Positions 21,320-31,429 of a stretch of DNA of 64,000 nucleotides are shown piece by piece. The notes beneath the pieces were generated by a model. That model saw nothing but the letters and a program-made list of their open reading frames with translations, did no database searches and was not told the DNA's origin. The stretch's first letter is position 1. The number at the start of each line of letters is the position of its first letter. A program made the translations under genes and the position numbers. The stretch is from contig NC_133333.1 in the NCBI RefSeq assembly GCF_042186555.1, forward strand, positions 64,281,909-64,345,908. Direction: 5' to 3'. The stretch comes from Aquarana catesbeiana (Eukaryota > Chordata > Amphibia > Anura > Ranidae).

Positions 21320-21340
21320 GTACGAACAGCCATGACTGAG
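21320..21340 (+). promoter_or_regulatory. Primer-binding region without a tRNA-like TGG start
   Basis: The bases right after the 5' LTR are GTACGAACAGCC and then the gag ATG. They lack the usual TGG complement of a tRNA 3' end. Some chromoviruses (the Tf1/sushi type) prime from their own RNA 5' end, which would explain this, but the sequence alone does not prove it. Confidence 0.4.
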
Positions 21341-22684
21341 CCCACAGGAGAGACCTCTCCCATCAAGGAGATCTGTACGCACCTAGCGGCACTCACCCAG
21401 GCAGTAAAGACTTTGCAAGACAGCTACAACAGACTGGAGGGTCAAGTGCTGAACCTTAGTGGTCCTGGAGGTGTGGCTTCTGCCTCCGCAGCTGCTCCAG
21501 AACAGGCTGCTGCACCACCCTCTGTGGTCATGCTCCCACCTGAACCAAGGGTCCCCATCCCAGAGAGGTTTTCTGGTGATCGAACCAAGTTTCTGGCCTT
21601 CCGCAGCACCTGTCAACTTTACTTCGCCCTACAGCCACGGACTTCTTCCTTGGAGGCTACTAAAGTGGGATTTGTCATATCCCTTCTTCAAGGGGAACCC
21701 CAGACCTGGGCCCACCGCCTGCTTGAAACCAACTCTGTACAGATTCAGTCTTTGTCCGCCTTCTTCGAAGCCATGGCCCAGTTGTACGAGGACCCTCAGC
21801 GGACTGCCACCGCTGAGGCAGCTTTGTTCGCGCTCCAGCAAGGCCGCAGGCCGGCCGAGGACTATGTTATGGACCTCCGATGCTGGAGCGCGGACACTCA
21901 ATGGAACAACGCAGCTTTACGTCATCAGTTCCGCATGGGGTTATCTGAAAGTCTAAAGGATGAGCTTGCTCGGGTAGGGATGCCCGATACCCTTGAAGAA
22001 CTCATCGCTCTTACCATCCAGATTGACCGACGCCTTCGTGAGCGCCGGTCTGAACGCTCTTCCCAGCAAACGTGCCCTATGTGGATGACTGCAAAAGTTC
22101 TGGTTCCTGCCTCCCGGTATCTACCTCCTGCCTGCCCAAGTCCGGCCACCCAGACACCTGATGCTCCCGAGCCAATGCAACTGGGACTTATGCGCTCTAC
22201 GTTGCCCCCAGAAGAACGGGCGTGCAGACGCCAGCTAAACCTCTGTCTCTACTGTGGTGGGGCGGGCCACTACGTGAACAACTGTCCAGTCAAGACTCGT
22301 AAGTGTTTTTCTACTCCGGCCAGTTTATCCGCCTTAACCGCCAATGCAACTCAACTTGCTCTCCCTCTCTCATTACAGCTCCAGGGAAGAACAATCCGGG
22401 TCAACGCCATTATTGATTCCGGGGCATGTAGCTGCTTTATTGACTCTGCTTTTGCTACTCAACAAAATCTTTCCCTAAAAGACAAGACACACAGACTCTC
22501 AGTTTTTCTGGCCGATGGGTCCCACATAAAATCAGGACAAGTCTCTCAAGAAACCCTTCCTCTGTCTGCCACCTGTTTATCTCAACACAAAGAAATCCTA
22601 ACTCTGGATGTTATCTCATCTCCATTATTTCCGATCATTTTGGGCATGCCCTGGCTCCAGGCCCATAACCCTCACGTTAACTGA
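21332..22684 (+). CDS. gag-pro: Gypsy gag-protease polyprotein (450 aa)
   Basis: This encodes the capsid/nucleocapsid protein fused in frame to the aspartic protease. Residues 1-50 form a predicted helical N-terminus. Residues about 70-240 are the retrotransposon gag (capsid) domain (VPIPERFSGDRTKFLAFRS onward). A zinc knuckle C305-x2-C-x4-H-x4-C318 (CLYCGGAGHYVNNC) follows. The protease active-site motif DSGA is at 362-365, with the ILGMPWL flap-side motif near 440. The frame ends in TGA at 22,682-22,684. The pol sequence continues at once in the same frame, so the stop separates what is usually continuous. The start is the first ATG, 12 bases after the LTR. Confidence 0.9.
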   Translation: MTEPTGETSPIKEICTHLAALTQAVKTLQDSYNRLEGQVLNLSGPGGVASASAAAPEQAAAPPSVVMLPPEPRVPIPERFSGDRTKFLAFRSTCQLYFALQPRTSSLEATKVGFVISLLQGEPQTWAHRLLETNSVQIQSLSAFFEAMAQLYEDPQRTATAEAALFALQQGRRPAEDYVMDLRCWSADTQWNNAALRHQFRMGLSESLKDELARVGMPDTLEELIALTIQIDRRLRERRSERSSQQTCPMWMTAKVLVPASRYLPPACPSPATQTPDAPEPMQLGLMRSTLPPEERACRRQLNLCLYCGGAGHYVNNCPVKTRKCFSTPASLSALTANATQLALPLSLQLQGRTIRVNAIIDSGACSCFIDSAFATQQNLSLKDKTHRLSVFLADGSHIKSGQVSQETLPLSATCLSQHKEILTLDVISSPLFPIILGMPWLQAHNPHVN

Positions 22685-25668
22685 TCTACGGGTGAAATCA
22701 AGTTTCGGTCACCCTACTGCCAAAAACATTGCTTACCTGAACCCTCTAAGCCTGCTGCTACTTTACTTTGTATGGACATTGACCAAGACCTGCTTCAAAC
22801 CATACCAGAGGCCTATCGGGAATTTGCGGATGTGTTCAGCAAAGAGGGAGCAGACTCCCTGCCACCCCATCGTCCCTATGATTGCCCAATTGAGCTGCTC
22901 CCTGGGGCTGAGATTCATTTTGGGCGCATCTTCCCGCTGTCTGAAAAAGAACAAGAGGCACTTAAGATATACATAAATGAGAACCTCAGAAAGGGCTTTA
23001 TTCGACCTTCTACCTCCCCAGCTGGTGCCGGAATATTTTTTGTCTCCAAAAATCAGACTCTTCGTCCATGTGTGGACTATCGGGAGTTAAACAAGGTGAC
23101 GGTCAAAAACCGCTACCCGTTGCCTCTGATACCTGAACTGTTCCAGAAGTTGAGGTCTGCCATCATCTTCACCAAGCTGGATCTAAGAGGGGCCTACAAT
23201 CTGGTCCGCATTCGGGCCGGAGATGAATGGAAGATGGCTTTCTGGACCCGTTTCGGACACTATGAGTATCTGGTCATGCCCTTCGGCCTATGCAATGCTC
23301 CTGCCACTTTCCAGCATCTGGTCAACGATGTGTTCAGAGATTTCCTGGACATCTTTGTAATTGTCTACTTGGATGACATCCTAATCTTCTCCAGTTCACT
23401 CAATCAACATAGGGAACATGTCCGTAGGGTCCTGGACCGCCTTTGTTTGCACGGACTGTATGCTAAAGTGGAGAAGTGCGACTTTGAACAAGAGGAGATT
23501 CAGTTTCTGGGGTTAGTGATCTCCCCAACCGGCATCAAAATGGACCCTCAGAAGGTGTCCGCTGTGCTAGATTGGCCAGCTCCTCTGGACAAGAAGGGCG
23601 TGCAACGCTTTATTGGATTTGCAAATTTTTATAGAAAGTTCATTAGGGGGTTTTCTGCCATTATCTCCCCCATCACGCAGCTAACCAAGCAGAACTCTCA
23701 TTTCCACTGGAGCCCGGAGGCTCAGGGGGCCTTTGAAGAATTAAAGAGACGTTTCACTTCAGCTCTGATCCTTAGCCATCCTGATCCATCCCTACCTTTT
23801 ATCCTGGAGGTTGATGCTTCCGAAGTGGCTGTGGGTGCTGTCATTTCTCAACGACAGGGCAACAAGGACCTGATGCACCCCATAGGATTCTTTTCTAGAA
23901 AACTCTCGTCGGCTGAGCGGAATTACGATGTGGGAGACCGGGAACTACTTGTTATCAAGACAGCTTTAGAAGAATGGAGGTACTTGTTAGAGGGTGCAGT
24001 CCATCTGGTGCTGATATATACTGACCATAAGAATCTCGAATACTTAAGATCTGCTAAGAGACTGAAACCCCGACAGGCCCGATGGGCTCTATTCTTTACA
24101 CGTTTCCATTTCCACATCACTTACCGTCCTGGATCTAAAAACTTAAAACCAGACGCGCTGTCGCGCATGTTTGACAACCCTAAAGACCTTTCAGTACCTG
24201 ACACCATCCTGCCGGCAAATAGCTTCCTACTTCTTCAAACGGATCTCCTGTCCATGATCAGGGAAGCATCACCAGAACCTACAAGTCTCCAGGGGTCCTC
24301 CTTAACACCCCGAGATGGATTATTGTGGAGAGGAAGTCAAATATTTGTACTGGAAAGCGCCCGAGTCAAGGTGCTGACATTATTGCATGACCACCCACTT
24401 GCAGGACATTTTGGGGTCCGCAAGACCCTTGAGCTTGTGCAACGCACTTTCTGGTGGCCTAACCTGAAGGAATTTTGCAGAAAGTACGTTAACTCTTGTT
24501 CTGTTTGCATTCAGAATAAAACTTCCAGGAACAGAGCTTGGAGACTACTGAGACCATTGCCTATACCAGATAGACCCTGGAGGATGATAGCGATGGACTT
24601 TATAGTTGAACTACCATGCTCTGAAGGATGTTCTGCGATCTTTGTGGTCGTCGACCGGCTGTCCAAAATGGCCCACTTTGTGCCCCTAAAGGGAACACCT
24701 TCTGCTGTTGAAACAGCCCGTGTGTTCATCAAGGAGATTGTCAGGCTGCACGGAGTCCCCGCAAATATAGTGTCCGATAGGGGGGTGCAGTTTACTTCAC
24801 GCTTCTGGAAAGCCCTATGTGAGATCTTGAAAATTGAACTAGCCCTGTCCTCAGCATACCATCCCCAAACAAATGGGCAAACTGAAAGGACAAACACTGG
24901 AGCAATACATTAGGTGTTTCACATCTTTTGTGCAAGATGATTGGGTGTCCCTGCTGCCCCTAGCAGAATTCGCTTATAATAATGCTAGTCACTCTGCCAC
25001 TGGTCAATCTCCTTTCTTTGCCAATTATGGTTTTCATGTATCTTTTTTACCAGATTTTCTTCCAGAGTCCTCAGTTCCAGCGGTCCAGGACACAGTGCAG
25101 TTCCTCAGCCATAATAACCGGATGTTACAGGAAGCGGTATCCAAGGCACAAGCAGACAGCAAGAGGATCTTTGATCAAAAAAGAAAAGGAGATCTAAACC
25201 TTCAGCTTGGTGATAAGGTATGGCTGTCTACCAATAATATTAGGTTGACTTGTCCTTCCAAAAAGCTTGCTCCTAAATTTATTGGGCCCTTCCCTGTGAA
25301 AAGGAAAATCAATGAGGTATCCTATGAACTGTGTTTACCTGACTCACTTAAAATCCACCCTGTGTTTCATGTGTCGCTTTTGAAGCCTGCTGTAGATAAT
25401 CCCTTTCCTGATAGGGGCACCAGGGTCCATGAACCTGTCTTGGTGGACGGTAATGAGAAATACGAAGTGGAGGCCATCCTTGATCGCAGAAAGAGATCTG
25501 GGCAAGTACAGTTTTTGATTAAATGGAAGGGGTATGGTCCGGAAAATAACTCATGGGAACTTGACAGTAATATTCATGCTAAACGTTTGATCCATGCCTA
25601 TTTCTCTGCTCATCCTGAAAAGAAGAGTTATCTGGGAATCCGGAGGCTGCCCGTTGGGAGGGGGCAAT
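22685..25668 (+). pseudogene. pol: Gypsy pol: RT, RNase H, integrase, chromodomain
   Basis: The open frame from 22,685 (first ATG 22,772, counted as residue 1) encodes reverse transcriptase with the YLDD active site (residues 199-202), RNase H with TDHKNLEYL (417 on) and DALSR, and integrase. The integrase has an H-H-C-C zinc domain (about 539-580) and the catalytic triad D609, D669, E705, a perfect D,D-35-E spacing. The frame breaks between 24,884 and 24,913, just after the catalytic Glu, and resumes in another frame (24,873 on). That part encodes the integrase C-terminus, a GPF motif (FIGPFPVKRK) and a chromodomain at about 25,461-25,620 (YEVEAILDRR...FLIKWKGYG). The second frame has no stop before the 3' LTR. 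Chromodomains in this group are thought to guide integration towards particular chromatin. The frameshift makes this copy defective. Confidence 0.92.
25653..25668 (+). promoter_or_regulatory. Gypsy polypurine tract
   Basis: GTTGGGAGGGGGCAA lies immediately before the 3' LTR, the standard place for the primer of plus-strand DNA synthesis. Confidence 0.8.
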
Positions 25669-26400
25669 GTCAGGGACATATCAGTGGCCGTCGGGCGAAC
25701 ATGCGTGTGCGCAGGTGCACGAGGGGCCTTCCCAGGGCAGTTCTGCTGAAATCTCCACAAGGGGGCGCCGGAGCACTCCCGCACGCGCCCGTTCGCGCGT
25801 GCGCGCGCCCGTTCACGCTAACGCTGTTTGGCGCCAAGAGGCCTTTAAAAGACTGTCAGATGCTTCCATCAGGTGCTGTTCGTCTGCAGCTCTGCACCTG
25901 AGTTCCTGTATCCTGCCTGTTGTTGTATTGCTATTGACCCGGCTCTGTCTGACCATTCTCCTGTCTCCAATCCGACCCGGCCTGCCTGACCTCGCTTATA
26001 TCTTGTGACCCGTTGCTGAACTCCTGCCTGCCTGACTATTCTTGGATTATCCCTCCTGCCATATACTTGCCTGATCTTCTGCCAAACAGACTGTCTGACT
26101 CTGCTTCGCCTGTGTCTTGTGACGCTGCTTCCAGCCTGCTCTGCCAAGCTCCAGGTTCTGCTGCTGCCAGATCATCCACCCGTCTACCTACTGATCCACT
26201 TCAGCCTACCTGCATCCGCAGCTCAGCCATCCCGGAGGGACGTCTTCCCAGTTACAGTGTTTGCTACCGCAGGAACCTGCATCAGGCCCTCCTACCCACT
26301 GTGCTCAAGAGACCACTGTTCCCACTTCCAGTGGCTCCTGAACCAGCGTTTAAGAGAGGTCTCCTTCTACCAGTCGGGCTCAACTACCAGGTACCTAACA
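25669..26400 (+). repeat. Gypsy 3' LTR (732 bp)
   Basis: It matches the 5' LTR apart from scattered substitutions and 61 extra bases at about 25,778-25,845. These are rich in CGCGCGTGCGCGCGCCC-like alternating purine/pyrimidine sequence. The CpG richness and position just upstream of TTTAAAAG suggest either a promoter segment lost from the 5' LTR or a variable repeat. Confidence 0.93.
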
Positions 26401-26639
26401 GTGTTTTTTCCCCAAAAAATGCGTTTGAAAAATCGCTGCGCAAATACCGTGTGAAAAAAAAAATGAAACAACCACCATTTTAATCGGTAGGGCCTTAAAG
26501 GGCTTTAAAAAAAATATATAATGTTTGGGGGTTCAAAGTAATTTTCTTGCAAAAAAAAATTATTTTAAACAAATAGTGTCAGATAGGACTTTGTCTTCAA
26601 GTGGTTAGAAGAGTGGGTGATGTGTGACATAAGCTTCTA

Positions 26640-27490
26640 AACGTTGTGCATAAAATGCCAGGACAGTTCAAACCCCCCCAAAAGACCCCAAGTAGACACC
26701 CCAAGCTATTTGCTGAGAGGCATGTCGAGTCCATGGAATATTTTATATTGTGACACAAGTTGTGGGAAAAAGACAATTTTTTTTTTTTTTTTTTGCACAA
26801 AGTTGTCACTAAATGATATATTGCTCAAACATGCCATGGGAATATGTGAAATTACACCCCAAAATACATTCTGTTGCTTCTCCTGAGTACTGGGATACCA
26901 CATGTGTGAGACTTTTTGGGAGCCTAGCCGCATACGGGACCCCAAAAACCAAGCACCGCCTTCAGGGTTTCTAAAGGTGTAAATTTTTGATTTCACTCCT
27001 CACTGCCTATCACAGTTTTGAAGGCCATAAAATGCCAATATGGCACAAAACCCCCCCAAATGACCCCATTTTGGAAAGTAGACACCCCAAGCTATTTGCT
27101 GAGAGGCATGTTGAGTCCATGGAATATTTTATATTTTGACACAAGTTGTGGGAAATTTTCAAACTTTTTTTTTGCACAAAGTTGTCACTAAATGATATAT
27201 TTCTCAAACATGTCATGGGCAAATGTGGAATTACACCCCAAAATACATAATGCTGCTTCTCCTGAGTACGGGGATACCACATGTGTGGGACTTTTTGGGA
27301 GCCTAGCCGCGTACAGGGCCCAGAAACCAAGCACCTCCTGCAGGATTTTTAAGGGCGTAAATTTTTGATTCACTCAGCACTACCTATCACAGTTTTGAAG
27401 GCCATGGAATGCCCAGATGGCACAACCCCCCCACCCCCAAGACCCCATTTTGGAAAGTAGACACCCCAAGCTATATGCTGAGAGGTATGG
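26640..27490 (+). repeat. Element A inverted arm 1: ~2.2 units of the ~378-bp repeat
   Basis: Two full units and a part, in plus orientation (landmarks at 26,650, 27,027 and 27,402). The units carry the type 1 landmark, TTGCTCAAACATG followed by GGAATTACACC or a close variant. This arm corresponds to the short arm of element B (58,506-58,985). Confidence 0.9.
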
Positions 27491-27610
27491 TGAGTATTTT
27501 GCAAACCTCGCTTTTTGTCACAAAGTTTTGAAAATTAAAAAAAAAAAAAAAAAAATACATTTTTCTTTTCTTTCTTCATTTTCAAAAACTAATGAGAGCT
27601 GCAAAATACT
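27490..27610. repeat. Inversion spacer of element A
   Basis: Orientation of the ~378-bp units flips here. The spacer runs from GAGTATTTTGCAAACC through an A run to GCAAAATACTCACC and is itself an imperfect palindrome. The homologous spacer in element B is at 58,386-58,505. Confidence 0.85.
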
Positions 27611-28480
27611 CACCATTCCTCTCAGCATATAGCTTGGGGTGTCTACTTTCTAAAACGGGGTCATTTGGGGGGGGTTTGTGCCATCTTGGCATTTTATGGC
27701 CTTCGAAACTGTGATAGGTAGTGAGGAGTGAAATAAAAAATTTACACCCTTAGAAACCCTGAAGGCGGTGCTTGGTTTTTGGGGTCCCGTATGCTGCTAG
27801 GCTCCCAAAAAGTCTCACACATGTGGTATCCCCATACTCAGGAGAAGCAACAGAATGTATTTTGGGGTGTAATTCCACATATGCCTATGGCATGTTTGAG
27901 CAATATATCATTTAGTGACAACTTTGTGCAAAAAAAAAAGTTTGTAATTTTCCCGCAACTTGTGTCAAAATATAAAATATTCCATGGACTCAACATGCCT
28001 CTCAGCAAATAGCTTGGGATGTCTACTTTCCAAAATGGGGTCATTTGGGGGGGTTTGAACTGTCCTGGCATTTTATGGCCTTCAAAACTGTGATAGGTAG
28101 TGAGGAGTGAAATCAAAAATTTACACCCTTAGAAATTCTGAAGGCGGTGCTTGGTTTTCGGGGCCCCGCACATGGCTAGGCTCCCAAAAAGTCCCACACA
28201 TGTGGTATCACCATACTCAGGAGAAGCAGCTAAATGTATTTTGGGGTGCAATTCCACATATGCCCATGGCCTGTGTGAGCAATATATCATTTAGTGACAA
28301 CTTTTTGTAAATTTTATTTTTGTCATTATTCAATCACTTGGGACAAAAAAATTAATATTCAATGGGCTCAACATGCCTCTCAGCAATTTCCTTGGGGTGT
28401 CTACTTTCCAAAATGGGGTCATTTGGGGGGGGGTTTGTACTGCCCTGCCATTTTAGCACCTCAAGAAATGAGATAGGCAG
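27610..28480 (-). repeat. Element A inverted arm 2: ~2.2 units of the ~378-bp repeat
   Basis: Units in minus orientation (landmarks at 27,689, 28,068 and 28,449). The inner unit is type 1. The outer unit is type 2, with landmark TTGCTCACACAGGCC followed by GGAATTGCACC. This arm corresponds to the expanded array of element B. Confidence 0.9.
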
Positions 28481-28887
28481 TCATAAACTAAAAGCTGTGT
28501 AAATTCCAGAAAATGTACCCTAGTTTGTAGACGTTATAACTTTTGCGCAAACCAATAAATATACGCTTATTGACATTTTTTTTACCAAAGACATGTGGCT
28601 GAATACATTTTGGACTAAATGTATGACTAAAATTGAGTTTATTGTATTTTTTTATAACAAAAAGTAGAAAATATCATTTTTTTTTCAAAATTTTCGGTCT
28701 TTTTCCGTTTATATCGCAAAAGAATGAAAACCGCAGAGGTGATCAAACACCATCAAAAGAAAGCTCTATTTGTGGGAACAACAGGACGCAAATTTTGTTT
28801 GGCAATTAGCAGTTAAAGCGACGCAGTGCCAAATTGTAAAAAGTGCTCTGGTCAGGAAGGGGGTAAATCCTTCCGGGGCTGAAGTAG
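28481..28887 (+). other. Right subterminal region of element A
   Basis: Noncoding. It matches the reverse complement of 34,667-35,100 in element B. It contains the conserved block GAAAGCTCTATTTGTG at 28,759-28,774, 113 bases from the end. Confidence 0.8.
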
Positions 28888-29204
28888 TTAAAGAGACTGA
28901 AGTTGAGACTGAACCAGCTGATATTAATTTGCACTGACAAGGGGAAGGATTGCTTTCGAATTACTGACAGATTTTAGCTGGTGTCTTGACTTTCCATGCC
29001 TTTTTGTATCTCATTTTCTTCATGTGTTCAATACTTTTTCCCTGTGTCATTCCATTTTATTACACATAACTTACTTTCTGAACATATTTGTTCTGGTTTC
29101 TTTGTCTGTATAGATTACATGGGTTCTTACTGACATGTGGTGAAAATGTCATGTCAATAGCACCTTTAGAAATATATTTACCTATATACTTATTTTACCC
29201 GCTG

Positions 29205-29534
29205 TATATATTTTTTACAGCTCAATACTGCCCAAAGAAGCAATTATTAATTTTTTACATTCCTTAACACATATCCATGTAACCTGGTCCGCCCTCCATT
29301 TGCTTCATGGTTTGGTTGGGTCACTCCGCCACAGTCCCCGGCAGAGGCTGCTGGCTTTATTCTTATATATTTGTTTCAAACTGATCTGTAAGTAATGAGG
29401 CTATATGCCCAACCCAATTATCTCCTTTATTTATCATCTTCTCCCCCCCCCTTTTTTTTGGGTTATTTATTTACTATATGACATTATTATTATGGCATTC
29501 CCTTCTTAGATAATCTCTTACATCCACTCCTTAT
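29205..29534. other. Unassigned sequence
   Basis: A+T-rich sequence downstream of the Tc1-like right end; nothing is recognised. Confidence 0.4.
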
Positions 29535-29995
29535 TTTTCTTTTCCAATCATTTTTATTAAGGTTATAAACCATACAAATATAAAACTGTACAATACAAAA
29601 TAGAAATGTACCAGTACATATAACATTAGTAATATACACCAATGGTCGCTAAAGAACTGGAATTACACTATATTGGGCTGTGACCAGGATTCTAAAGAGC
29701 AGAGAAGGCAACCTCCAAAGAGGAGCTGCATGGCTGAAGGACACACCCATTGTAGACGAGGGGTCATCACAGCCATGAGTCGCTCACGGTAGCTGGTCTT
29801 TGGGTTTGTATACACAGCCCTCAAACTGGGAGTGGGGTTGATGGACACCGACCAGCAACCCCACACCGCTCTCTAAGCTATCCAAAGGGGTAGCAAGTTA
29901 GAAGAAAAGTAACAGGGAAGAAAAGAAAAAAAGAGATGGGGGGTGAAGAAAGGGGGAGGCCTCAGGTCTGGTGGGGCCATCCCTGTTATATAGGT
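29535..29995 (-). mobile_element. LINE 3' UTR fragment
   Basis: On the minus strand the fragment ends in CCTTAATAAAAATGATTGGA followed by AAAAG, the kind of poly(A)-signal end seen in L1/Tx1-type LINEs of frogs. The preceding ~400 bases are noncoding. No target duplication was found, so the boundaries are approximate. Confidence 0.5.
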
Positions 29996-30371
29996 GATCC
30001 AAGGGTTCCCGTTTTTTTTTTTTTTTTTTTTCAAACTTATTTTTCTTTTCAATTGTTTTCTTTTCTTTTTTTTTTTTTTTGAAAGCTTAGACCAGAAACA
30101 TTTTTACATCAATTGTGTTGTAATATACATTGGATTACATAAACAATCAACAAGCAATACCATGATTAATATGTTTCAATTAAAAAAGCAGGCACATCCT
30201 ACTTTTTCAATGTGGATGTCATGCACAACCTGTATAGTCTAAACTGAAAACATGTTTCCTTCTATAACAATAAATGAATGAAGGAATAAAAGGAAAGAAA
30301 AAAAGGAATGCAACAACATATGTGTACCAAGGTGTGTACCAATACGTAAGGATAGTGAATAACTCATTTAC
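29996..30371. other. T-rich sequence with two poly(T) tracts
   Basis: Poly(T) tracts at about 30,010-30,032 and 30,066-30,082 look like poly(A) tails of minus-strand retroposons. No gene is seen. Confidence 0.4.
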
Positions 30372-30548
30372 TTCTTATTTTTAATAAATTTGCAAAGATT
30401 TCAAACAAACTTCTTTCACATTGTCATTATGGGGTATTGTTTGTAGAAGTTTAAGGAAAATAATGAATTTAATCCATTTTAGAATAAGGCTGTAACATAA
30501 CAAAATGTAGAAAAAGTAAAGCACCGTGAATACCTTCTGGATGCACTG
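30372..30548. mobile_element. Terminal part of a second Tc1-like element
   Basis: The segment reads AATTTGCAAAGATTTCAAAC ... TTATGGGGTATTGTTTGTAG ... GGATGCACTG, followed by TA. I recognise this as the terminal repeat of a widespread vertebrate Tc1-like family. Only one end is present. Confidence 0.7.
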
Positions 30549-30601
30549 TATATATATTGGTGTTTTCCTAATTTGGTCGCAAAAGTGGAAATACACTTTA
30601 A

Positions 30602-31425
30602 CCCCTTCCCGACCGGCTCACGCCGATGTACGTCGGCAGAATGGCACGGCTGGGCAAATGGACTTACAGGTACGTCCATTTAAATTCCCCCGCTGTGCCA
30701 TTGCGTGCGCGCCGCCGGCGGGGAAGCTCCGTGAGTCGGGTCGCGGATCCCGCGGACTCGATCGCCGCAGGGATACCCGCGATTGCCTCACCGAGAGGAC
30801 GAACGGGGAGATGCTGTTCTGCCTAGTGACAAGTGTCACTGATCACAGCTCCCTGTCATCAGGAGCAGTGATCAGAGTAATGACACTGACAATGGTCTCA
30901 AAAATGTGTCAAAGATGTCCGAAATGTCCGTCATAACGTCGCAGTCACAATAAAAATCGCTGATTGCCACCATTACTAGTAAAAAAAATAATTATTAATA
31001 AAAATGCCATAAAACTATCCCCTATTTTGTAAACGCAATAACTTTTGAGCAAACCAATCAATAAACGCTTATTGTGATTTTTTTTTTACCAAAAATATGT
31101 AGAAGAATACGATCGGCCTAAACTGAGGAAAAAAAATGTTTTTTTATATATTTTTAGGGGATATTTATTATAGCAAAATGTAAATAATAATGCGTTTTTT
31201 TTCAAAATTGTCGCTCTTATTTTGTTTATAGCGCAAAAAATAAAAATCGCAGAGGCAATCAAATACCACCAAAAGAAAGCTCTATTTGTGGCGAAAAAAA
31301 GCACGTCAATTTTGTTTGGGAGACATGTCGCACGACTGCGCAATTGTCAGTTAAAGCGACGTAGTGCCGAATCGCAGAAAAAGCTCTGGTCAGGAAGGGG
31401 GTAAAATCTACCGGGGCTGAAGCGG
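30602..31425 (+). mobile_element. piggyBac-type TTAA MITE (824 bp)
   Basis: It is flanked by TTAA at 30,598-30,601 and 31,426-31,429. The ends are CCCCTTCCCGACCGG... and ...CCGGGGCTGAAGCGG, the same end types as elements A and B. It has no transposase. The conserved block GAAAGCTCTATTTGTG is at 31,275-31,290. The left part is CpG-rich and the right part A+T-rich, the same polarity as element A. Confidence 0.88.
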
Positions 31426-31429
31426 TTAA

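Larger units (their letters stand above)
20649..26400 (+). mobile_element. Ty3/gypsy chromovirus, nearly complete
   Basis: This LTR retrotransposon is inserted in element A with a perfect 5-bp target duplication GTGTT (20,644-20,648 and 26,401-26,405). The order is 5' LTR, gag-protease, reverse transcriptase, RNase H, integrase, chromodomain, polypurine tract, 3' LTR. There is no envelope gene. Gene order and the C-terminal chromodomain place it with the vertebrate chromoviruses. The LTRs differ by roughly 16-18 substitutions (about 2.5%) and one 61-bp indel, so the insertion is fairly recent. It carries one in-frame stop and one frameshift in its coding region. Confidence 0.95.
17507..28887 (+). 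mobile_element. piggyBac element A, with gypsy inserted
   Basis: The element is flanked by TTAA at 17,503-17,506 and 28,888-28,891. The left end is CCACTTGCCGACCGCC and the right end is ...TTCCGGGGCTGAAGTAG. Without the gypsy element (20,649-26,400 plus one 5-bp duplication) it is about 5.6 kb. In order it holds a repetitive left subterminal region, a transposase remnant (about 18,840-19,216), a long noncoding region, the internal inverted ~378-bp repeats (26,640-28,480) and the right subterminal region. It shares essentially all noncoding parts, in the same order and opposite orientation, with element B. Confidence 0.88.
12475..29204 (-). mobile_element. Tc1-like transposon split by two TTAA insertions
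   Basis: This is a Tc1/mariner element transcribed leftward. Its right end (TTATTTTACCCGCTG, followed by TA) is at 29,204. Its left end lacks roughly the outermost 90 bases. The left (12,483-12,605) and right (29,010-29,146) terminal regions match as inverted repeats, sharing for example AAGTTATGTGTAATAAAATG. Between them only three blocks are Tc1 sequence: 12,475-13,149, 17,071-17,506 and 28,888-29,204. The two gaps are filled by elements inserted at TTAA sites (13,150-17,070 and 17,507-28,887). Removing both restores a continuous element of about 1.4 kb. Confidence 0.9.

Noticed and set aside
22682..22684. Programmed stop-codon readthrough in the gypsy element.
   Set aside because: The stop lies within a normally conserved motif and the copy has another frameshift, so an inactivating mutation is the simpler reading.
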